A program made the translations under genes and the position numbers. A stretch of 43,373 nt of DNA from Lachnospiraceae bacterium (GTDB lineage: Bacteria; Bacillota; Clostridia; Lachnospirales; Lachnospiraceae): positions 1-43,373 of the forward strand of contig JAEEUR010000009.1 of NCBI GenBank assembly GCA_016290595.1, in the 5' to 3' direction. Position 1 is the first letter of the stretch; every line of letters starts with the position of its first letter. This document shows positions 1 to 7,789 of this stretch, piece after piece. The notes under the pieces are model-generated. The model made no database searches and was not told the origin of the DNA. It saw only the letters and a list, made by a program, of their open reading frames with translations.

Positions 1-403
1 CTTCGTAGATCTGTTCCCCGACCGTATAGACCGGGTTCAGGGCCGTCATGTGATCCTGGAAGATCATGGAGATCTTGTCGCCGCGGATGTGGCGCATCCG
101 CTCTTCGGTCACCTGCAGCAGGTTTTCACCGTCGAAGTAGATCTCGCCGTGCGGGATCTGCGCCGTGACCTCGGGCAGCAGCCGCAGGATGGCCAGGGCC
201 GTGGTGGTCTTGCCGGCGCCGGTCTCTCCGACCAGGCCGACGGTCTCGCCCTTGCCCAGCTCCAGGCTGATGCCGTTGACCGCGTGAACGGTGGTCTTAT
301 CGGTTTTATAGTTGACTTCCAGGTTTTTGATGACCAGCAGCTTATCGGTATCGATACGCGGCTCGCCTTCCTGGCTGATCAGCATTTTTTTCTTCGCGCA
401 CAT
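1..403 (-). CDS. Oligopeptide/dipeptide ABC transporter ATP-binding protein (partial, N-terminal part)
   Basis: This is the first ~134 residues of an ABC ATPase of the DppD/OppD family, cut by the left edge. It would hydrolyse ATP on the cytoplasmic side to drive peptide uptake through the two permeases encoded just upstream. A Walker A (GETGAGKTT) and a Q-loop region (IFQDHMTALNPV) are visible; DHMTALNPV corresponds to the D-P-M-T-S-L-N-P stretch typical of peptide importers. The ATG at 403 is preceded by GGAGG 8 bases upstream, and the gap to the permease stop is only 17 bases, so it is in the same operon. The leader of about 20 residues before the ATPase core is normal for the family. The identification as a peptide-type importer ATPase is firm; the exact substrate is not. 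Confidence 0.9.
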   Translation of the reverse strand, partial: MCAKKKMLISQEGEPRIDTDKLLVIKNLEVNYKTDKTTVHAVNGISLELGKGETVGLVGETGAGKTTTALAILRLLPEVTAQIPHGEIYFDGENLLQVTEERMRHIRGDKISMIFQDHMTALNPVYTVGEQIYE

Positions 404-420
404 TGTCTCGTCCTCCTTCC

Positions 421-1305
421 TTAAGACCTGAGCTTCGGATCCAGCGCATCCCGCAGACCGTCGCCGATCAGGTTAAAGGAATACGCGGAAAGCATGATGA
501 AGAGGCCGGGGAAGATCATCAGCCAGGGCGCGGTGCTCATGTACTCGCGGGCGTTGGACAGCATGGAGCCCCATTCGGGTTCCGGCGGCTGGATGCCCAG
601 ACCGATGAAGGACAGCGAAGCCGCCTGCAGGATCATCTGCGCCATGGCCATGGAGGCCTGGATGATGACCGTGCCGATGCAGTTCGGCACGATGTGCTTG
701 AAGATGATGCGCGGCGTGGACGTGCCGCAGGCACGGGCCGCTTCAAAGTATTCGCGGCCGGCGATGCCGATAACGGCCGAGCGCACCAGACGCACCTGAG
801 CCGGCGTCTGCGAGATCATGATCGCGATGATCAGGTTGGTCTTGCTGCCGCCCAGGGCCGCCACGATGGCTAAGGCCAGCACCGTGGTCGGTATCGATTT
901 CAAAACGTCCAGGATACGCATGACCACCTGGTCCAGGATGCCGCCGAAGTAGCCGCAGAGCGAACCGATGACAACGCCCATGGACAGAGCGCAGACCATG
1001 GAGATCAGGCCGATTTCCAGAGAGTTGCGGCCGCCGTAGAGCACGCGGGCGAAAATGTCGCGTCCCAGTTCATCCGTACCGAAGATATGGCCGGCCACAG
1101 GCGGGCTTGTCAGATACTCCCAATCCGATTCTTCCACTTTGCTTTTTTCCACAAACAGCGGAGCGCAGACCACCATGAAAAGGATCATGGAGAAGATGAT
1201 CAGGCCGAGGACGGAGGTTTTCCTTTTTTTGAACAGCCGCCAGGTATCCGCCAGCTTGCTGTTTTTTCTCTTTTTCTTTTTGACCGCAGTCGTTGTTTCT
1301 GCCAT
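421..1305 (-). CDS. Peptide ABC transporter permease (DppC/OppC type)
   Basis: This is an inner-membrane permease of 294 residues, a usual size for DppC. A basic cytoplasmic N-terminus rich in lysine (residues ~8-16) is followed by a first membrane segment near residues 33-52, then a short external loop and a BPD_transp_1 domain with about five more segments. The EAA motif that docks the ATPase is visible as EAARACGTSTPRIIFKHIVPN. The family partner is the DppB-type permease immediately upstream (17-base gap). A GGGGGT-type ribosome site precedes the ATG. Together with the binding lipoprotein and ATPase it forms an importer for peptides or, less likely, nickel or another small ligand. Confidence 0.93.
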   Translation of the reverse strand: MAETTTAVKKKKRKNSKLADTWRLFKKRKTSVLGLIIFSMILFMVVCAPLFVEKSKVEESDWEYLTSPPVAGHIFGTDELGRDIFARVLYGGRNSLEIGLISMVCALSMGVVIGSLCGYFGGILDQVVMRILDVLKSIPTTVLALAIVAALGGSKTNLIIAIMISQTPAQVRLVRSAVIGIAGREYFEAARACGTSTPRIIFKHIVPNCIGTVIIQASMAMAQMILQAASLSFIGLGIQPPEPEWGSMLSNAREYMSTAPWLMIFPGLFIMLSAYSFNLIGDGLRDALDPKLRS

Positions 1306-1322
1306 AACGTCTTACCCCCTTC

Positions 1323-2252
1323 CTACTTAATGAACCGTGCTTTGGTCCGGGGATCGATATACGCGTACAGGATATCGACGATCATGGTTACGAAACTGTA
1401 GACCAGCGCGATGATGACCACGCAGCCGGTCACGATCGGGACGTCGCGGTTGCCGATGCCCTTGACCATCAGGGAGCCGATGCCGTTCACAACGAACAGC
1501 TTCTCGATAATGACCGTGCCGCCGAACATGGCGCCGAAGCTGTTGCCGATAACGGTAATGACCGGCAGCAGGGCGTTTTTGACCGTGTGATGCCAGATAA
1601 CGCTGCGTTCCCGGCAGCCCTTGGCGCGGGCGGTGCGGACGTAATCCTCACGGATAGCTTCCAGCATGCTCGAACGCGTAAAGCGCATCTGACGGGCCGC
1701 ATGCGGCAGACCCAGGGCCAGTGTCGGCAGGATCAGATCCGAAAACTTCCCGGTGGACAGCGTGGAGAACCACCCGAGCTTCACCGCAAAGAAATACATC
1801 AGCAGCATGCCCAGCCAGAAGACCGGCGTCGCGGCAAAGACCATGGCTAAGGCGGTCGGAATCGTATCCAGGGCGGTGTACTGCTTGACCGCCGTCAGCA
1901 CGCCCAGAGGTACGCCGATCAGTGCCGCCATTGCCAATGCCATAAATGTCGTTCGCAGGGAGATGGGAATACGGTCTTTCAGTTCGGACCACACCGTGGT
2001 TTTGTAATAATAAGAGGTTCCGAAATCCCCCTTCAGCAGATTCCCGACGTAGCGGAAATATCTGACAAAGAAAGGATCGTTGAATCCCAGTTCCTCGTTA
2101 TAGGCGTCGTATTCTTCCTGCGTGAAACCGGGACCGAGGAGGATCTCGGCAGGCGTTCCCTTGCTGAAACTCAGGACGAAGAAGATGATCAGGATCGCCC
2201 CGAGCACGACAGGGATCAGCAGCAGAAGTCTTTTAACAACATATCGCCACAT
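1323..2252 (-). CDS. Peptide ABC transporter permease (DppB/OppB type)
   Basis: This is a permease of 309 residues beginning MWRYVVKRLLLLIPVV, the characteristic DppB start in which a short basic stretch leads straight into the first membrane helix. The BPD_transp_1 domain carries the EAA loop (REDYVRTARAKGCRERSVIWHH). The typical family ending with a PRTKARF-like stretch is present. It heterodimerises with the DppC-type permease encoded downstream. An AAAGGTG site lies 9 bases before the ATG. A strong hairpin separates it from the binding-protein gene upstream (see 2288-2331), which probably lowers its expression relative to that gene. Confidence 0.93.
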   Translation of the reverse strand: MWRYVVKRLLLLIPVVLGAILIIFFVLSFSKGTPAEILLGPGFTQEEYDAYNEELGFNDPFFVRYFRYVGNLLKGDFGTSYYYKTTVWSELKDRIPISLRTTFMALAMAALIGVPLGVLTAVKQYTALDTIPTALAMVFAATPVFWLGMLLMYFFAVKLGWFSTLSTGKFSDLILPTLALGLPHAARQMRFTRSSMLEAIREDYVRTARAKGCRERSVIWHHTVKNALLPVITVIGNSFGAMFGGTVIIEKLFVVNGIGSLMVKGIGNRDVPIVTGCVVIIALVYSFVTMIVDILYAYIDPRTKARFIK

Positions 2253-2287
2253 GAGATCTTACACCTTTCGTTTCTTGGATAAGGAAA

Positions 2288-2331
2288 GGGCCCCTTCCCC
2301 GGGAAGCTTCCTCCCCGGGGGAGAGGCCCTC
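2288..2331 (-). terminator. GC-rich hairpin between binding-protein and permease genes
   Basis: The arms GGGCCCCTTCCCCGGG and CCCGGGGGAGAGGCCC (plus-strand reading) pair over 16 positions with one mismatch and one G-T wobble. It follows the binding-protein stop (2389) and precedes the first permease. There is no clear T-run, so it may act as an mRNA-stabilising or partial-termination element rather than a full terminator. Its composition resembles the palindromes at 22356-22450 and 30830-30849. Confidence 0.6.
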
Positions 2332-2388
2332 TGGATCATTCAGTTCAAGACTGATTTGTCACAGGAACGTCGGGTCGCTTACGCCCGA

Positions 2389-4107
2389 TTATTTCCAGCT
2401 CCAGTACTGAATGTACAGGTAGTACGGGTTGGACAGATCGGCATCCAGGTTCTTGTCCCAGGCAAAGCCTTTCACGTGGTAGTAGATCGGGATATTGATG
2501 CTCTGATCGTTCAGCCATTCGTTCAGTTCGCCATAGAGTTTGTCGCGTTCCGCATCGGTCGTGGCGGCCTGGGCGCTGTCGTACAGTCTGTCAAGGGTTT
2601 CGCCTTCGTTGTTCGGCAGCAGGGCGTACTTCGCAACCTGAGTCTTTAAGGTACGGGAGTGCATGGCGCGGGAGCCGTCGCTCATATGGAAGACGTAGTT
2701 GGAGTTGGTCAGATACAGATCCTGCGAACCGGTCTTGGATTCGGAAGAGGCAGTGGAGGAGTCTTTCTGGTCGAGCTCAACGATGATGCCGACCGCTTTC
2801 AGCATCTGCTGGATAACTTCCGCCACGGATACGGAGTCGCCGGTCTTCGGGACCAGGAACTTCTGCTCCAGGGTGAAGCCGTCCGGATAGCCGGCCTGTG
2901 CCAGCAGTTCTTTCGCCTTGGCTACGTTGTACTCATAGGTCCCCTCGTTCACGGTGGAAGAGCCGATGATGTACTTCGGGTTGTACAGCGTGTACGCGAC
3001 CACGCCCATGCCCTTCGCGGCACTCTTGACGATGGCTTCACGGTTCAGGGCGTAACGGATAGCCTGACGGACCAGCTTGTTGCCAAGCGGGCTGCCTTCG
3101 CGGTAGTGGTTGACGATCATCGTGCAGATGGTGGCGGATTCCTGAGCTAAGGTGTTGAACTTGCCGGTGGCAACGACCTGTTCCCAGTTGGCCGAAGGGA
3201 CCTGGACCATGTCAAGGTCGCCGGTCAGCAGGGCGTTGTAACGGGTGGAGTTCTCGGTGATGATGTTGATCTTGACGGTCTTGATGTTGCCGGTGTTGGC
3301 GGTATCATAGTAATCCGCAAACTTCTCGAGCTCGATCAGACGGTCCTTGTCGTAGGACTTGATGGTGAAGGGGCCGGCGCCGGCATCTTCGGCAACGCTG
3401 CCGAACTTGGACGGCTTTTCTACGTAGTAGGCTTCCTTCCACTGCTTCTCGGCGGTCACGGTCTTGCCGTCGGCATCGGTCTTGTCGCTGAACGCTTCGA
3501 TCTTCGGAGCCTCGGTGATGCCTTCGATCTCATATACCTTGGACTGGTTCAGGATCTTGATGCGGTACAGGTTGTACAGCAGGGCGTTGTCCGGATTCTT
3601 TAAGGTGATGGTGACTTCCTTGTCGCCGGTCTTCTTCACGTCGGTGAAGCTGGCGGTATAGTTCTTGTAGTACGCCATATCCGTGCAGCGCTCGATGGAC
3701 CATACCACGTCTTCGGGAGTGACTTCTTCGCCGTTGTGGAACTTCACGCCGTTGCGGATGGTGAAGGTGTAGGTCAGGCCGTCGGCGCTGACCTTGTACT
3801 CCGCGATACCGGGCCTGATGGTGCCGTCGCCCGACACGAGGATCAGGCCGTCATAGACCCAGTGCGACAGCTGCTGCGTCATATCCTTGCTGTTGCCGTG
3901 AGGGTCGTTGGTGACCGGAGCGTCCGTCAGGGCGATGTTCAGGTCGTCTCTGACCTTATGATCCGGGGCGGGAGCGTTGGTTTCGCCGCCCGACTGCTGC
4001 GACCCGGCGGGGGTGGTTTCGTTCTGTCCTCCGCCGCAGCCTGACAGCAGGCAGAAGCACAGGACCAGAGCCAGCACCATGGCCAGAACTCTTTTCACGT
4101 TCTTCAT
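2389..4107 (-). CDS. Peptide-binding lipoprotein, SBP family 5 (DppA/OppA type)
   Basis: This is an extracellular solute-binding lipoprotein of 572 residues that captures peptides and hands them to the DppBC-type permeases. The signal peptide ends in a lipobox (LLSGC, cysteine at about residue 25) followed by a low-complexity Gly/Gln/Thr/Pro linker. The family 5 signature is visible in FTIRNGVKFHNGEEVTPEDVVWSIERC and in the C-terminal region describing the YWSW end. Length fits the family (500-600). A GGAAGG site precedes the ATG. Being first of the importer cluster, before a hairpin, fits the usual need for excess binding protein. Peptide specificity cannot be read from the sequence. Confidence 0.93.
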   Translation of the reverse strand: MKNVKRVLAMVLALVLCFCLLSGCGGGQNETTPAGSQQSGGETNAPAPDHKVRDDLNIALTDAPVTNDPHGNSKDMTQQLSHWVYDGLILVSGDGTIRPGIAEYKVSADGLTYTFTIRNGVKFHNGEEVTPEDVVWSIERCTDMAYYKNYTASFTDVKKTGDKEVTITLKNPDNALLYNLYRIKILNQSKVYEIEGITEAPKIEAFSDKTDADGKTVTAEKQWKEAYYVEKPSKFGSVAEDAGAGPFTIKSYDKDRLIELEKFADYYDTANTGNIKTVKINIITENSTRYNALLTGDLDMVQVPSANWEQVVATGKFNTLAQESATICTMIVNHYREGSPLGNKLVRQAIRYALNREAIVKSAAKGMGVVAYTLYNPKYIIGSSTVNEGTYEYNVAKAKELLAQAGYPDGFTLEQKFLVPKTGDSVSVAEVIQQMLKAVGIIVELDQKDSSTASSESKTGSQDLYLTNSNYVFHMSDGSRAMHSRTLKTQVAKYALLPNNEGETLDRLYDSAQAATTDAERDKLYGELNEWLNDQSINIPIYYHVKGFAWDKNLDADLSNPYYLYIQYWSWK

Positions 4108-4214
4108 AATTGGTTCCTTCCTTTCTTTTACAGAAATTTTTCCGGACCGCTTTCCTCCGCGGTCCTATTGTTTTTTATACACGACAGCAGAGATCTGCTG
4201 TTCACTGCCTTTCG
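4108..4214 (-). promoter_or_regulatory. Leader with two hairpins before the binding-lipoprotein gene
   Basis: In the minus direction the gap contains a palindrome ACAGCAGA-TC-TCTGCTGT and a second stem GGACCGC...GCGGTCC just before the Shine-Dalgarno site. A TATAAA box lies between them but without a convincing -35. The stems may serve as terminator for the NlpC/P60-like gene or as a leader structure for the importer mRNA; neither is proven. Confidence 0.4.
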
Positions 4215-5465
4215 TTACTCTTTGATCTCCAGCGGGATGCGGCGGGAGGTGTAGCAGCCGAACGCGTTCTTCGCGATCAGGTACAGCTCCGACGGAACGG
4301 CCACGTTCGGGCCCGCGATGGTGACTTCCTTCTCGGTCGTCAGATCCAGCCAGCCGCCGCCGTTGCCCTTGTCGTCGGCCCGCTTGTTGAACTGCCAGGC
4401 CACGATGGTATCGCCGGCCGGGTTGTCGATCTTCAGCGTGACCTTCTCGCCGAGTGCGTACTCTTCCTTTTCCGCCTTGATGATCAGGCCCGTCACGCAG
4501 AAGCTGACGGAGGCGCTTCGCTCCTCACCCTTCACGCAGGCGGCCTCATAAACGCCGAGCTTATCCGGATCCAGCTTCACAAAGCCGTCTTCCACCGGCC
4601 AGAGGGTCTTCTCGCCGTCCGGATCCGTGATCTCCACGGCCTCGCAGCCTTCCTCGAACACGCTGATCACCACCGGCTGCTCGCCCCGTCTGTAGTTCGC
4701 CTTGTTGCCAAAGTCAGGCATCAGGGAGCGGTTGATGAAGGGCTCGGGCATGGTCGGATCGCCCTCCACGGGAGCGAAGGGATCCGGCTCGTAGGGCACG
4801 TCCTTCGCGCCGTCGTAGCGGAAAACGGTGTAGCCGTTCGCCAGCCAGTAGTTCCGGAACTGCTCCGGATTGAAGCGCGTGACGCGGATGTAGGGGATGG
4901 TGCTCTCGGAGACCGTGATAAAATGCACTTTGCCTTCCAGGTCCCGCTCGATGTCCGTCACGATGGCGATGTGCGACTTGGGATTTAAGACCACGTCCGC
5001 CAGCTTGATGTTCTCCAGCTCCGTGGTATCGACCGTGTGGATGCCGGGCATGGACGGCCAGCGCGCGCAGTTGGTGCGGTAATGGATATTCAGGCTGTAG
5101 CTCACGAAGCAGGAGCAGACGATGCCGTAACGGTTGTGTACGTTCTGGCCGGTCCCCTTGATGGGATCCGTGTACATGACGCTGTTCGGATTGGACAGGG
5201 CGGTCACGAAGGTCTCCGGCGTGATGTTGTAGCCGACGTAGGTCTCGCTGCGGCGCACGGAGGAATAAAGGATGCCCTTTAACGGCAGCCAGGGCGCGGC
5301 GTGCGACTCGATCAGGGTCGAATCCGGCTTCTCGAGCGTCGGGCGGAAACGGTCGATGATCGGAAGCGGCTTAATGGCATAGTATTGAAACTGAGAAAGC
5401 CGTCTGGCCCGCTTCAGTGCGTTCTCAACCCCCTGGCAGTAGGGGATGTCGTGATATAACTGCAT
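4215..5465 (-). CDS. NlpC/P60-like cysteine hydrolase domain with C-terminal Ig-like region, no signal peptide
   Basis: I do not recognise a named family. The protein is 416 residues from the ATG at 5465; the ATG at 5471 abuts the AAGGAG site directly, so the second one has the right spacing. A Cys in YGIVCSCFVSYSLN and a downstream His in PKSHIAIVTDIERD follow the order and spacing of NlpC/P60 (CHAP-like) peptidases. The remainder (residues ~250-416) reads as beta-rich, Ig-like repeats ending in a region about cytosolic-looking strands. No signal peptide or membrane segment is visible, which is odd for a wall hydrolase. It sits directly upstream of the peptide importer on the same strand, with its own promoter at 5510-5538. 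A role in degrading peptides or wall fragments is only an inference. Confidence 0.6.
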   Translation of the reverse strand: MQLYHDIPYCQGVENALKRARRLSQFQYYAIKPLPIIDRFRPTLEKPDSTLIESHAAPWLPLKGILYSSVRRSETYVGYNITPETFVTALSNPNSVMYTDPIKGTGQNVHNRYGIVCSCFVSYSLNIHYRTNCARWPSMPGIHTVDTTELENIKLADVVLNPKSHIAIVTDIERDLEGKVHFITVSESTIPYIRVTRFNPEQFRNYWLANGYTVFRYDGAKDVPYEPDPFAPVEGDPTMPEPFINRSLMPDFGNKANYRRGEQPVVISVFEEGCEAVEITDPDGEKTLWPVEDGFVKLDPDKLGVYEAACVKGEERSASVSFCVTGLIIKAEKEEYALGEKVTLKIDNPAGDTIVAWQFNKRADDKGNGGGWLDLTTEKEVTIAGPNVAVPSELYLIAKNAFGCYTSRRIPLEIKE

Positions 5466-5509
5466 TTTCATCTCCTTTTTACGTTTCGGTGCCGATATGG
5501 TTCTTCCGT

Positions 5510-5538
5510 ATTATACGACAATTATCCTAAGAAAACAA
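5510..5538 (-). promoter_or_regulatory. Sigma-A-type promoter for the NlpC/P60-like gene and importer
   Basis: Reading the minus strand, TTGTTT (5538-5533) and a consensus TATAAT (5515-5510) are 17 bases apart, about 45 bases upstream of the start codon at 5465. Confidence 0.65.
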
Positions 5539-5649
5539 GGTTTTTCCCAAACCAAAATTAACAGAACAAGTTTTTCGTCTTTTCCGCTTCTCTTGTGAAA
5601 TCATTGTAAGGTTAATGCCGGATATATTCAAATAACAATTCCGACGCCC

Positions 5650-5671
5650 TGCATAACGTAAAGGTTATGCA
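5650..5671. promoter_or_regulatory. Perfect 8-bp inverted repeat in a divergent intergenic region
   Basis: TGCATAAC and GTTATGCA flank a 6-base spacer. It lies between the divergent promoters at 5510-5538 and 5727-5756. The 5466-5834 gap of about 370 bases holds these sites and no gene. The dyad is a candidate operator for a regulator acting on one or both genes; no T-run follows, so a terminator is unlikely. Confidence 0.45.
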
Positions 5672-5726
5672 AGAAATTTTCCGTCTGAAAGCGGGACAGC
5701 CGCGCCGTTTTCCGTCAAGTTTTTTC

Positions 5727-5756
5727 TTGTCAAACCGTCCTTTTCTGTGTTATGAT
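5727..5756 (+). promoter_or_regulatory. Promoter with extended -10 for the amidotransferase-like gene
   Basis: TTGTCA (5727-5732), an 18-base spacer and TATGAT (5751-5756), with TGT immediately before the -10 box. Confidence 0.65.
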
Positions 5757-5834
5757 TCAGAAAAATCACAGACATCCGCTTCTTCGGCGGCGCGTCCCGC
5801 GGGGTGCCCGGCCGGAAGCGTTCAGGAGGATCCT

Positions 5835-6593
5835 ATGCGTCCGTTCATCGGCATTACGGTAAACTTTCGGAACGACGGGGAAATGGAATTTTCCAGACGC
5901 CTCGGCTATCCCGAGCAGAAATGGCAGGCGCTGTGCGACGACTACGTCGAGGCGGTTCAGCGCGCCGGCGGCATCCCGGTCATGCTGCCCGTCCTGAGAG
6001 GGGAAGGCGCCGCCGAAGCGGCGAAGGAGCTCTGCTCCCGTCTGGACGGCATCCTGTTCAGCGGCGGCTGCGACGTGGATCCGCAGCGCTACGGCGAAAG
6101 GACCACCGGCCGGACCGGGGAGCTGGTCCCGGAGCGCGACGAGCAGGAGATCCTTCTGTGCCGCTACGTGCTGGAGGAGACCGATCTGCCGGTCCTGGGC
6201 ATCTGCCGGGGGCTGCAGGTCGTCAACGTCGCCTTAGGCGGCACGCTCCTGGAGGACGTGCAGGCGGCGGGGCATCCCTCCCACACCCTGCACATGTATC
6301 CGCGCACCGAGGCCTCGCACCGCGTGGAGGTCGCGGAAGGCTCTCTTCTATCCACGATCTGCGGCGCCGGAGAGCTGCCCGTCAACTCCCTGCACCACAT
6401 GGCTATTAAGGACTGCGCGCCTTCTCTCAAAGCCGTCGCCCTTTCCGACGACGGCCTGACCGAGGCCGTGGAACTGAAGGAAAACGCTTCCCGTTTCTTC
6501 CTGGCGGTCCAGTGGCATCCCGAGATGATGTCCTCGAAAGATCCGCTGCAGCAGGGGATCATAAGCGCCTTCGTCGCAAGCTGCCGGAAATAA
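5835..6593 (+). CDS. Class I glutamine amidotransferase-like gamma-glutamyl hydrolase (PuuD/peptidase C26 family)
   Basis: This is a 252-residue cytoplasmic hydrolase that cleaves gamma-glutamyl amide bonds; relatives act on gamma-glutamyl-GABA or similar compounds. The nucleophile Cys is in VLGICRGLQVVNVALGG and the His-Glu pair in VQWHPEM, completing the triad. The oxyanion region SGGCDVDPQRYGE is typical of PuuD-like proteins. The start chosen is the ATG at 5835, preceded by AGGAGG at 5824-5829; an in-frame upstream start at 5667 would precede the promoter and is rejected. It is a single-gene unit with its own promoter and a terminator at 6624-6650. The physiological substrate is uncertain. 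Confidence 0.88.
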   Translation: MRPFIGITVNFRNDGEMEFSRRLGYPEQKWQALCDDYVEAVQRAGGIPVMLPVLRGEGAAEAAKELCSRLDGILFSGGCDVDPQRYGERTTGRTGELVPERDEQEILLCRYVLEETDLPVLGICRGLQVVNVALGGTLLEDVQAAGHPSHTLHMYPRTEASHRVEVAEGSLLSTICGAGELPVNSLHHMAIKDCAPSLKAVALSDDGLTEAVELKENASRFFLAVQWHPEMMSSKDPLQQGIISAFVASCRK

Positions 6594-6623
6594 AAGAGTC
6601 GCGGAGCCGCCCGGTCTCCACAT

Positions 6624-6650
6624 AGGAGCCGTAAGGCTCCTTTTTTTCTT
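6624..6650 (+). terminator. Intrinsic terminator after the amidotransferase-like gene
   Basis: AGGAGCC-GTAA-GGCTCCT forms a perfect 7-bp stem with a 4-base loop, followed directly by a run of seven T (6641-6647). Confidence 0.9.
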
Positions 6651-6677
6651 GCGGCCTCCCCTTCCTTGTGCTATACT
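6649..6677 (+). promoter_or_regulatory. Promoter for the nuclease-MutS2-two-component run
   Basis: TTGCGG (6649-6654), 17 bases, TATACT (6672-6677) with TGC before the -10 box. The -35 box overlaps the tail of the preceding terminator, a compact arrangement. Confidence 0.6.
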
Positions 6678-6706
6678 TTACAGTTAAGAAAAGTCTGAGG
6701 TGTTTT

Positions 6707-7789
6707 ATGCGCTTTATTCATACAGCCGATTTGCATCTGGGCGCCGCGCCGGACCGGGACAGACCCTGGGGTCCCGCGCGCGCCGACGCCGTCCGGCAGT
6801 CCCTGCCGCGTCTGATCGATCTGTGCAATCAGGAAGCCGTGGATCTTCTGCTGATCGTCGGCGATCTCTTCCACCGCCCGCCCACGGAAGCGGAGCTGAA
6901 AGAGACCGATTACCTGTTCTCGCAGCTTTCGATCACCAAGGTGGTGCTGACCGCGGGCAACCACGATTTCCTGCGGCCCGGCTGCGCCATGGCGGAGCAC
7001 GCCTTTCCGGCGAACGTCAGCTTCATCGCCTCCCCCGATCCGGAAACGGTGCATTTCCCCCAGTGGAACCTGGACGTGACCGGCTTCAGCTATTACGCGG
7101 AGCAGCTGCGGCGCGATCTGACGGCGGAGCTTTCCTGCCCGCAGGACGGAAAAAGGCACATCCTGATGCTGCACGGCGGCGATAAGGATCATCTTCCCTT
7201 TAAGCCGTCCGCCCTGCAGGAGCTCGGCTGGGACTATATCGCGCTGGGCCACATCCACAGGCCCTCCATTTCCGCGGACGGACGCGCCGCCATGCCCGGC
7301 TCCCCCGAGCCGCTGGACAGGAACGAGACCGGCCCGCACGGCTTCTACGACGGATCCCTGACGAACGGCGCCTTTTCCTTAAGCTGGCGCAATTTCTCGG
7401 ATTTCGAATACACGGACCTGAAGATCAACCTGACCCCGGAGGTCAGCTTCGCCTCGCTCGAAGCTCTTTTGCGCCGGCGCATGAAAAACGACGGCAGCGA
7501 GGTGTACCGCCTGATCCTTAGCGGACGGCGGGATCCCGCCACGGACTTTGACGGCGAAGCCCTGCTGCGCCTCGGCTGTATCAGCGAGGTAGTCGACAAC
7601 AGCCAGCCGGATTTCCCCTGGGAGGAATGGGCCGCCCGGCCTTCCCACGATATCCTGGCGCGGCTGACCGCCGCTCTTACGCCGGCGGAGGACGATCCCG
7701 AGGCGGAGCGCAAGAAAAAAGCTCTCGTTTACGCGGCCGAAGCCCTGCTTTCCACGGTGAAGCGGCCCGGAGGGGAGGTGCTGCGATGA
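6707..7789 (+). CDS. DNA repair exonuclease, SbcD/YhaO-like metallophosphoesterase
   Basis: This 360-residue protein is the nuclease subunit of an SbcCD/Rad50-Mre11-like complex. All metal-binding motifs of the calcineurin-like phosphoesterase fold are present: HTADLHLG (Asp8, His10), VGDLFHR (Asp53), AGNHDFL (Asn85, His86), LMLHGGD and LGHIHRP. It is closer to Bacillus YhaO than to E. coli SbcD by its partner, described next. The start is the ATG at 6707 (MRFIHTADLH), 30 bases after the -10 box; the more upstream in-frame ATG would overlap the promoter. Its stop overlaps the ATPase start by ATGA, so the two subunits are translationally coupled. Confidence 0.9.
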   Translation: MRFIHTADLHLGAAPDRDRPWGPARADAVRQSLPRLIDLCNQEAVDLLLIVGDLFHRPPTEAELKETDYLFSQLSITKVVLTAGNHDFLRPGCAMAEHAFPANVSFIASPDPETVHFPQWNLDVTGFSYYAEQLRRDLTAELSCPQDGKRHILMLHGGDKDHLPFKPSALQELGWDYIALGHIHRPSISADGRAAMPGSPEPLDRNETGPHGFYDGSLTNGAFSLSWRNFSDFEYTDLKINLTPEVSFASLEALLRRRMKNDGSEVYRLILSGRRDPATDFDGEALLRLGCISEVVDNSQPDFPWEEWAARPSHDILARLTAALTPAEDDPEAERKKKALVYAAEALLSTVKRPGGEVLR

